Shown here in pieces: positions 47,108-54,637 of a stretch of DNA of 64,000 nt. The stretch is from NCBI GenBank assembly GCA_903896545.1, contig CAITYF010000056.1, positions 1 through 64,000 on the forward strand. Direction: 5' to 3'. Position 1 is the stretch's first letter; each line of letters starts with the position of its first letter. Both the position numbers and the translations under genes were made by a program. The notes below the pieces were generated by a model. The model saw only the letters and a list, made by a program, of their open reading frames with translations, was not told the origin of the DNA and ran no database searches. The DNA is from an uncultured Myxococcales bacterium (GTDB lineage: Bacteria > Myxococcota_A > UBA9042).

Positions 47108-48697
47108 ATGTTTAGACTATTTTCCAATCCGCGCTTGCTGACCGCCGTTCAACTGGTGGGCTACGCGCTGTTTTTCTGCCTGATCGCGGCGATCGCGCTG
47201 CCGTTCACGTTTCCCACCCGCCAGCTGCGGTCGTTCGTGACGCGCCAAGCGCGCGCACAGGGCTACCCGATTGAGATCGAAGATCTCAAGTTGCACGGTT
47301 TGGGTGGCATTGAACTGCTTGGCGTCCATCTGGTGCTACCGGCGAAGCCGGGCGAACCGGGGGAGAACGGGCAGCTGTCGCCGGGCGTGCCCGAGACAGA
47401 ATTGCGGATCGAACGGCTGAGCGCTCGGCTCGCGCTGTGGCCGGCGCTGATGGGCAAAGCGATCGACGTCCAGTTCGACGTGGAAGCGGGCGGCGGCAAG
47501 CTGGAGGACGGCCGGATCGTCAAAAGAGGCGAAGATTTTGATTTTGAGATCGGCAAGCTGAGCGACATCGCGCTGGGTGAAATGGGCATTGGCAACCGGC
47601 TTCTTGCCGGCAACAAGAGCCTGAACGCGGGCATCGACGGCGATTTGAACGGCAGCGCGAAGGTTCACTACGGCAACGGTGGCGAGGACATGACCGGGGA
47701 CGTCGACCTGGAGCTGGCCGACGCGATCCTGAAGTCGCCGGAACTGGAAGGCGGCCTGCGAATGACCGATCTGGGTCTGGGCACCGTGACGCTGAAGGTG
47801 AAGATCGGGCTGAAGTCCAATATCGCGGCGCTGGCGGCGGCGCGCGGCAGTGACAAGGCGACGATCATCCACATCGAGACGATGGCGGCAGGCGGGGAAG
47901 GCGCGGACGTTGAGATTCTGACGGACGAGACAGCGCACATCCTGATTCCGCCGGGCAAGGGCATGTTCAAGCAGGCCACGCTGCAACTGCACTTTGCGAT
48001 CAACCTGAACGAGAAAGAAAAGAAGGACGCGAAGAAGCCCAAGGACGGCGAGAAGGCGGCCAAGAAGGATGACGCGGCGGCGGATGACGAAGAAGCCGTG
48101 GACGAGGAGAAGGCCGACAAGCCGGCCGACGATCGCGTGAAGTGGTCGAAGATTCTGACGCTTTTTGGGGCGAAGCTGCAGCCGTTCCAACGCGCTGGGT
48201 ACATCGGCATTGGGTGTACGGGGCCGCTGTTGCGCCCGCAGTGCAAACCGGAGCTGCCCGTGGTCAGCGTAGGCACGCGTGGAAAAGCGCCAGTGGGTGG
48301 AACGGGGCCAGAAGGGCAGAATCCGGGGACGCCAACGCAACCGACGACGCCAGGACCCGCGCAACCGGCGGTCTCACCGGTCGTGGCCACGCCGATGCAG
48401 ACGCCGCCGCCGAATTTCAACCCGGTGCCACAGCCTACGCCCACGCCGACGCCCCCACCCGCGCCGCCGGAGCCCCCGAAGCCGGAAGAAAAGAAGCCGG
48501 AACCGCCGAAACCGGAGCCGGTCGTGGAAGACAAGAAGCCTGCGGACGACGAGGCGGTCGGACGGCGCGGTCGGCGCGGTCGCAACGTGGATGAAGAAGA
48601 CCCGGCGCCCAACCCCCGCGAACGCGGCAACAACGACGGCGACGAGGAAAAGCGACCAGACGAGGGTGGAGAGCCACCGGCCGACGAGCGTCCGTGA
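47108..48697 (+). CDS. gspN: Type II secretion protein GspN with Pro-rich C-terminal tail
   Basis: 529 aa; N-terminal TM; LKLHGLGGIELLGVHLVLP; position in the operon; Pro/Glu/Lys-rich tail. Confidence 0.8.
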   Translation: MFRLFSNPRLLTAVQLVGYALFFCLIAAIALPFTFPTRQLRSFVTRQARAQGYPIEIEDLKLHGLGGIELLGVHLVLPAKPGEPGENGQLSPGVPETELRIERLSARLALWPALMGKAIDVQFDVEAGGGKLEDGRIVKRGEDFDFEIGKLSDIALGEMGIGNRLLAGNKSLNAGIDGDLNGSAKVHYGNGGEDMTGDVDLELADAILKSPELEGGLRMTDLGLGTVTLKVKIGLKSNIAALAAARGSDKATIIHIETMAAGGEGADVEILTDETAHILIPPGKGMFKQATLQLHFAINLNEKEKKDAKKPKDGEKAAKKDDAAADDEEAVDEEKADKPADDRVKWSKILTLFGAKLQPFQRAGYIGIGCTGPLLRPQCKPELPVVSVGTRGKAPVGGTGPEGQNPGTPTQPTTPGPAQPAVSPVVATPMQTPPPNFNPVPQPTPTPTPPPAPPEPPKPEEKKPEPPKPEPVVEDKKPADDEAVGRRGRRGRNVDEEDPAPNPRERGNNDGDEEKRPDEGGEPPADERP

Positions 48698-48747
48698 CGA
48701 CGCGACGTGTGAATTTGTGTTGTGACGGCAAAATGACAGGAGATGCG

Positions 48748-48776
48748 TTCACACGCAGCGGGGAGCGCGCTATGCT
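48748..48776 (+). promoter_or_regulatory. sigma70-like promoter
   Basis: TTCACA-N17-TATGCT, 64 bp upstream of the 48840 CDS. Confidence 0.5.
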
Positions 48777-48839
48777 AGGCGAGGGCTTGTCGCAAGTTGG
48801 CCAGTCCATTCGGATACCCCATCCGTCGCAGCGTGCCCG

Positions 48840-49415
48840 ATGTGGATAGCAATCGCAGTCGTGGTGTTGATTGCCGCTGGCGTAAGTGCCTTCTTGGTTT
48901 TTCGCGCGCGTCAGGGCGGCGAACCACCGACTCCGCAAAAATCTGCGCCATCAGTCCAGATTCCCGTTGCGCCAGCCAAACCAGCGCTCGCCGCTGCGCC
49001 GCGTCCGGCAACAGCGCGAACACGTGCGCCGGTTGCAGCAACGCCGCTGAACGCCGCAGAAGACTTGAAAATGATTTGCTGTCAGGTGCACGGCGCCATG
49101 CACGGGGCGATGCCGCCCTTTGGCAAGTTGCACTTGACGGAGTCGGGGCTGACCTTTGAGGCGACTTCGCGCGTCACCTCCAAGGCGGGCGACGCGTTGG
49201 ACAGCAGCGACGGCGCGACGACGATGCAATCGCTGGGTTCAATGGAAATGGGCCAGTACCGGTTTGAGATTCCGCGCTCGGCAACCCAAAAAGTGCAGTT
49301 TCAAGGCGCCAAAGCCACGCTCTACGTCGACGACGTGGTTTTCACGCTGGAAGGCCTCGGCCCGTCCGCAGGCACGCTCGCTGGCTGGCTCCAGGCCAAC
49401 GGCTTCGACTCCTAG
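48840..49415 (+). CDS. Membrane-anchored protein of unknown function
   Basis: 191 aa; N-terminal TM MWIAIAVVVLIAAGVSAFLVF, Ala/Pro linker, small C-terminal beta-rich domain. Confidence 0.65.
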   Translation: MWIAIAVVVLIAAGVSAFLVFRARQGGEPPTPQKSAPSVQIPVAPAKPALAAAPRPATARTRAPVAATPLNAAEDLKMICCQVHGAMHGAMPPFGKLHLTESGLTFEATSRVTSKAGDALDSSDGATTMQSLGSMEMGQYRFEIPRSATQKVQFQGAKATLYVDDVVFTLEGLGPSAGTLAGWLQANGFDS

Positions 49416-49494
49416 CAGGGCGCTGAAGAAGTCCGCAAGCGGCCTCCAGCGCAGGGGACCGCCGCGCCCAGGCTGCTTTGCAGCAGCCTGCTAG
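49412..49494. repeat. ~83-bp MITE/REP-like element with CTAGCAGG terminal inverted repeats
   Basis: CTAGCAGG (49412-49419) / CCTGCTAG (49487-49494); internal hairpin AGGCTGCT-TTGC-AGCAGCCT (49470-49489); lies between convergent genes and includes both stop codons. Confidence 0.5.
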
Positions 49495-50789
49495 ACAACT
49501 TTTCGCAGCTCCACCAGCCACTTCGCCGCAACGTCCGCGGATTCCGTCGGCACGTACAGGCGCTCCAGCACCGTCGCGTCGGCGTAGCGGTCGTACAGCC
49601 GCGTCGCGTCGGCCAGTGGTAGCAAGTACGGGTCGCCGACGGCTGGCTGCTTGCGCACGTAAATCGCCCGCGCCGCGTCGTCCGGCTTGTACTTGGAAAG
49701 GGCACCCTGCGACGTCACGTGCAGGTACGCGATGTTTTCCGCGTCCAGACGTGCCAGCAGCGCCGCGACCGGTTCTGGCCGATCCGTCGGCGTCCCTTCA
49801 ATCAGCACGCTCAGCGGTTTGCGCCGCATGATGCCCGCCGCCCACGGCGATTCGTTTTCCATCGTCCGCAACGCCTGCCAGACGCTGTGGTCGTCGAGTT
49901 CCAGATACGCTTCCGGATCCGCCGGCGCACGGCAGAGATCGGGAAACTGCTCGTAGAAACGCTTGAGCATGTGGTCGTAACACACTGACTTTTTGTGAAA
50001 ATACACCATCAGGAACATGTGGTGGCGGCTTAAGAGAAAGTCGTCAAACGTGAAGATCGCGCGATCGTCGAGCGTCAGATGCAGCGGCCCCTGCGTCGCG
50101 TCGTCGTGGCTCAGGTGGCGGATCAGCCAGTCGCAGTCAAACTGGCCATAGCTCACGCCGGTGAAATAGCTGTCGCGCAGCAGGTAGTCCATGCGATCGA
50201 CGTCCAGCTCTGACGAAGCCAGCGTCGCCAGAATTCCGTGCACGTTGCGTCCAGCGACCTCGAATACCCCCGGATCGCACTGGACGTCGTCGGAAAGCAG
50301 CGCTGCCACATGCCGCGCCTCGATCCCCAGATCCGCGCCGACGTCCGCGATGAGGTCCGTCAGCCCGGAATCCAGCAGAATCTTTAGGGTCATGTGCTCG
50401 TGATTGGCCTGCTCAAGCGGATCGCCGACGCGTACGCCCGGCAAGTTCAGTTCACCCACGCGCGGCAGCAGGACCTCTGAACTGTGCGAGAGCGGCGGAT
50501 GACCCAGATCGTGGCACAGCGTCGCCAAGCGGATCGTCTGCCGCAAACGCGCCCGCTCGCGAATGCCCAGCCACGGCGAGTGACGAAACACGGCGTCGAA
50601 CGCCTGCCCCGCGAGTTGCATCGCACCCAGCGAGTGCAAGAACCGACTGTGACTCGCGCCCGGAAACGTCAGTTCGGAGAAACCCAGCTGCTTGATCGCG
50701 CGCAAACGCTGCAGGTACGGGCTATCGGTCAGCGCGTGTTCCGCATGGGAGAGTGCAATCGAGCCGTGAATCGGGTCGCGAATGTCCAT
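49491..50789 (-). CDS. HD-domain phosphohydrolase (dNTPase/YwfO-like)
   Basis: MDIRDPIHGSIALS..SRFLHSLGAMQLAG..TLCHDLGHPPLSH..DRMDYLLRDS. Confidence 0.9.
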   Translation of the reverse strand: MDIRDPIHGSIALSHAEHALTDSPYLQRLRAIKQLGFSELTFPGASHSRFLHSLGAMQLAGQAFDAVFRHSPWLGIRERARLRQTIRLATLCHDLGHPPLSHSSEVLLPRVGELNLPGVRVGDPLEQANHEHMTLKILLDSGLTDLIADVGADLGIEARHVAALLSDDVQCDPGVFEVAGRNVHGILATLASSELDVDRMDYLLRDSYFTGVSYGQFDCDWLIRHLSHDDATQGPLHLTLDDRAIFTFDDFLLSRHHMFLMVYFHKKSVCYDHMLKRFYEQFPDLCRAPADPEAYLELDDHSVWQALRTMENESPWAAGIMRRKPLSVLIEGTPTDRPEPVAALLARLDAENIAYLHVTSQGALSKYKPDDAARAIYVRKQPAVGDPYLLPLADATRLYDRYADATVLERLYVPTESADVAAKWLVELRKVV

Positions 50790-50798
50790 GTGGCTCTC

Positions 50799-52739
50799 CT
50801 ACTCCTGTCCTGGCCAGGTCGCCCGCAGAAGCGCAAGCATCGCCGACGCGTCGGGGTCCTGTCGATGGCGTTCCACCAATGCGTGCGCCGCTTGCCGCAG
50901 ATCGGCGATTTCCGGGTGCGTGCGCGCCAAGTCCGCCAGGTGCTGCAGCGCTGCGAGCGGACGTCCGCCCTGCTCTGCCGCCGCGATCCCGTTCAGCGCC
51001 CACCGCGGCGAGTGCCACGGATCCGCTTGCACGAGCTGCGCCCACGCGAGCGCTTCCGGTTCGGCATCAGCAGCGACGCCCAGCGCGAAGCCGTCGACGC
51101 GCTGACGCTCCGCCAACCGCTTGGGTGACAAGACACGCACCGCCGCCCAGCCTTCAGGCCACTTGTGGCACGCCGTCGCCCAGTTCACCGCCAGCGTACG
51201 CGCCTGTACCGCGGCCTTCCGCACCGTCGCGAGCGTGCGCGCCAATGGCAGACCATCCTCACAACGACGCTCCGCTTGCGCCAACTGAAATCCCAGCGCG
51301 AGGGCGTCCAGATCCGTCGGCCGAATGGTCAGCGCTTGATTCAGAAAATAACGTGCTTCTGGCAACTGCCCGCGCCGCATGAGCGTGTACGCCAGATTGT
51401 GGTTCATGCGCAGCGACTGCGGCTGCAGCCGAACGCCGCGGGTGTACAGCGAGAGGTCGTTTGTCCACGCAGCAGCGTTCGCGGGCGTCTCGATCAGGCA
51501 AACCGCGAGCAGCACCAACGCCGGCAACGCCGCGACAACGGCGCGCAGTTTGGCGAACGGGAAACGCGGCAAGTGCAAGGCCATGAACAACGGCACTCCC
51601 AGACACAGCGACACCGACGGTGCAAAGAGCAGGCGATCGGCAAAAAGCGTCGTCGACGCAAAGAACAGGTTGGACACCGGCAGCCACGTCAGCACCGCCC
51701 ACGCAAGCGCCAGCATTCCCAGTTCACGCGGCGCCAGATCGTGTTCGTTCGCTGGCGGATTTTGCCGCGCAAGGTGCCACAAGAAAATCGCGGAGAGACA
51801 GATCGTCAGGAGCACGAGGGCGCCCGCCAGCACTTCCCCAGTCAGTTGCGTCACGGGGGGCCACGCGTTGAACGCGTAGTCGGGCGCCAGATCGGTCGGC
51901 CACAGCAGGTGGGAGACGGCACGCACGACGATCGCCAGCGCGCTCATCACGCGCACCGTCGCGGTCACGACGGCAAGCGGATTGTCGGCTTCAGAAATCG
52001 GCAGCGCGGACATCGGGCCAAATAGCCAATGACGCCAAGCCAGCCACGCGACGCCAACAAACGTCCACGCCACCAGAAGCGGGGCAAAACGTCGCAGCAG
52101 CCCAGGACGCGCAAGCGCCCACAGGAACGCGATGGGCAAGAGCATCAGCGGTTGTTCCTTGCTCCAAAGCGCGGCGGCAAACGCGAGCGTACCGAGAATC
52201 AGGCGAAGCGGCGTCGCGCGCTGAAGGCGGACAGCCAGCAGCACCTCGAACGCGGCGAGCTCAAAAAGCAGGGCCAGCAGTTCGGGGCGATACGCCACCT
52301 GAATGACGACTTCGGCGTGCGCTGGGTGCAGTGCGAACCACAGGCCACTCGCCAACGCGGTCAAACGTGCGGCCAGGTCGAGGTGCCAGAGCGCTGCCAG
52401 CCGGTAGACCAGCGTCGTCAGCCAAGCACAGGCAAGCGCGTAGAGCAGCAGGTCAGTCAGGTGGCGGGCGCGGCTTGAGTCCAGACCTGCGCCTTTTTCC
52501 ACCGCAAAAGTGAGCGTCGCGAGCGGACGGGAGAGGCGAATGTAGGCGTGGTCGGCGTCACCAAAATACGGCGCGCGCACGATCGCACCGAGGTCGAGCG
52601 GCCACTTCACCGCGGGGTGCTGCAAAAAGGCGGGCACGTCGTCCTGCACGAATTCCGCGCGCTGCGCCGCCGGACCGTAGACCGCGAGCACCGTCAGCGT
52701 CACGAGCAGCGGCGCGAGCCACGCGCGAAGGTCGCTCAT
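50799..52739 (-). CDS. Polytopic membrane protein with C-terminal TPR-like region (TMTC/DUF1736-like)
   Basis: Start MSDLRAWLAPLLVTLTVLAVYGPAAQRAEFVQDDVPAF at 52739; ~10 hydrophobic segments; C-terminal MNHNLAYTLMRRGQLPEARYFLNQAL; overlaps rodA by 4 bp. Confidence 0.8.
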   Translation of the reverse strand: MSDLRAWLAPLLVTLTVLAVYGPAAQRAEFVQDDVPAFLQHPAVKWPLDLGAIVRAPYFGDADHAYIRLSRPLATLTFAVEKGAGLDSSRARHLTDLLLYALACAWLTTLVYRLAALWHLDLAARLTALASGLWFALHPAHAEVVIQVAYRPELLALLFELAAFEVLLAVRLQRATPLRLILGTLAFAAALWSKEQPLMLLPIAFLWALARPGLLRRFAPLLVAWTFVGVAWLAWRHWLFGPMSALPISEADNPLAVVTATVRVMSALAIVVRAVSHLLWPTDLAPDYAFNAWPPVTQLTGEVLAGALVLLTICLSAIFLWHLARQNPPANEHDLAPRELGMLALAWAVLTWLPVSNLFFASTTLFADRLLFAPSVSLCLGVPLFMALHLPRFPFAKLRAVVAALPALVLLAVCLIETPANAAAWTNDLSLYTRGVRLQPQSLRMNHNLAYTLMRRGQLPEARYFLNQALTIRPTDLDALALGFQLAQAERRCEDGLPLARTLATVRKAAVQARTLAVNWATACHKWPEGWAAVRVLSPKRLAERQRVDGFALGVAADAEPEALAWAQLVQADPWHSPRWALNGIAAAEQGGRPLAALQHLADLARTHPEIADLRQAAHALVERHRQDPDASAMLALLRATWPGQE

Positions 52740-53866
52740 CGGCCCTTGCGCCGCGTGGCGATGTTGAGGAGGAAGCCCGCGCCCAAGAGGACGGTCAGCG
52801 CGGACGATCCGCCGTAGCTCAGGAGGGGCAACGTCACGCCGACAACCGGCAAGAGGCCGATCACCATGCCGGCATTGACGAAGAACTGCCAAAAGACCAA
52901 GCCGGCGACGCCGACCGCAAGGAGCGCGTCAAACCGTTCCTGCGCGTGGTCGGCTAAGTAGAGCGCCCACCAGACGAGACCCAGGTAGAGGCCAAAGAGG
53001 AAGATGCAACCGATGAGACCCCAGCGCTCGGCAAAACACGCCAGCGCAAAATCGGTGTGCACAAAAGGCACGTGGCGCAGCACGGAGACGCGGGCTTCAT
53101 CGTCGGATCGACCGGCGACGCGCCCGGAGCCGACCGCCCACAGGGCTTTTTCCGCCTGCCAGTTGTCACGGTTCGCGCCGCCTTGGCCCGTGTCCGGCGT
53201 CTTGTCGTCGTCCTGCATGGCGTGCCACCAGGTCTCGGCGCGGCCTTTTTGGTAGTCGCGGATGATGTCAAACTTCCAAGCGAGGCCAATCGCTACGAGG
53301 CTGATGCAAAACGCCAGCACGAGCGTGCGCCTTTGCACGCCGTCGTAGAGCAGTTGGCCAATCGCGATCGCCGCAACGCAGACCGATGTGCCCAGATCCG
53401 GCTCGCGGTTGATGAGCGCAACCGGTGCGCCCATGAGGAACACGGGGATGACGAGCTGCCGCAGCTTCCACGGCTCTTTGCTGCGCTTGGTATCGAACCA
53501 GTCGGCCAGCATCAGCGCGATCGATATCTTCATGAATTCACTGGGCTGAATGTTCGCCGGACCAAGCTCCAGCCAACGCTTGGAGTAGTTGATCTCGCGG
53601 CCAAAGAAGAGCACGGCCACCAGCAACACAACGAGCACGCCATACACCGACGGACTGACGCGGCGCACGAACTGCATGTCCAACCGCGACGTGACGCCAA
53701 GACCAATCAAGCCGATCACGATCCAGATCGTCTGCGAACGGTGGTAGGTCGTGCCGAGCATGGAGTCGGCAAAATGGAGGTTCTCAATCGCGATCGCTGA
53801 AAGCCCCAGCACGCAGAACAGCCCGATAAGCGTCGACGGCTGGCGAATGCGGGCGAGGACTGACAT
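52736..53866 (-). CDS. rodA: Rod-shape-determining glycosyltransferase RodA (SEDS family)
   Basis: 376 aa; RWLELGPANIQPSEFMKI; NREPDLGTSV; FVNAGMVIGLLPVVGVTLPLLSYGGSS. Confidence 0.95.
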   Translation of the reverse strand: MSVLARIRQPSTLIGLFCVLGLSAIAIENLHFADSMLGTTYHRSQTIWIVIGLIGLGVTSRLDMQFVRRVSPSVYGVLVVLLVAVLFFGREINYSKRWLELGPANIQPSEFMKISIALMLADWFDTKRSKEPWKLRQLVIPVFLMGAPVALINREPDLGTSVCVAAIAIGQLLYDGVQRRTLVLAFCISLVAIGLAWKFDIIRDYQKGRAETWWHAMQDDDKTPDTGQGGANRDNWQAEKALWAVGSGRVAGRSDDEARVSVLRHVPFVHTDFALACFAERWGLIGCIFLFGLYLGLVWWALYLADHAQERFDALLAVGVAGLVFWQFFVNAGMVIGLLPVVGVTLPLLSYGGSSALTVLLGAGFLLNIATRRKGR

Positions 53867-53878
53867 GAAACAGGGACC

Positions 53879-54637
53879 TCACGTCGCGGAGAGGAAGAAC
53901 TTGATGGTCATCACGACACCCGTCGCGATCACCAGCTGCCGCACGCGACTCGCATCGACGCGCTTGGCCAGCCGCGCGCCAAAATACCCGCCTGCGAGCG
54001 ATCCCGCCACCATGAGAAGCGCGGGACGCCACTCGACGATGCCCGCGAAGATGAACGTGACGACCGCGGCGGCATTGATGGCGGCGCCGAGGAGCGACTT
54101 CAGGCCGTTCATCGCGTGGATGTCGGTCAGCCCCGCGAGTGCGTACGTGGCGAGCATGAGGATGCCCATCCCGCCGCCAAAATAGCCGCCGTAGACGGAG
54201 ATCAAAAATTGGCCGGTGAGGAGCACACCCGGATGCAAAGTGCCGGTGTTGTGCGCGCGGAAATAGGCGACGGCGCGACCGGAGATGGCAAAAAGCGTCG
54301 TCGCGGTGAGCAGGAGCCAAGGGACGATGTGGGCAAAGGTTTCGTTGCGGGTCCAGAGCAGCAGGCGCGCGCCGAGAAAGCCGCCCACCACGCTGACCAC
54401 CGCCAGCTGGATGAGCTGCCGCCGCATGTGGTTCACGTCGTTGCGGTACGCCCACGTGCTCGCGAGGCTGCCCGGCCAGAGCGCGACTGTGCTGGTGGCG
54501 TTGGCGGCGATCGGCGCCAGGCCGCCCATGACCAGCGCCGGAAACGTGAAGAAGCTGCCGCCGCCCGCGACGCTGTTCAATGCCCCACCGATGACCGCCG
54601 CGCCGACGATCAACGTGTCTTGAGCGATTCCTGTCAC
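53879..54637 (-). CDS. TauE/SafE-family membrane permease
   Basis: 252 aa, GTG start overlapping the mrdA stop (GTGA); AAVIGGALNSVAGGGSFFTFPAL; GGYFGGGMGILMLATYAL. Confidence 0.88.
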   Translation of the reverse strand: MTGIAQDTLIVGAAVIGGALNSVAGGGSFFTFPALVMGGLAPIAANATSTVALWPGSLASTWAYRNDVNHMRRQLIQLAVVSVVGGFLGARLLLWTRNETFAHIVPWLLLTATTLFAISGRAVAYFRAHNTGTLHPGVLLTGQFLISVYGGYFGGGMGILMLATYALAGLTDIHAMNGLKSLLGAAINAAAVVTFIFAGIVEWRPALLMVAGSLAGGYFGARLAKRVDASRVRQLVIATGVVMTIKFFLSAT

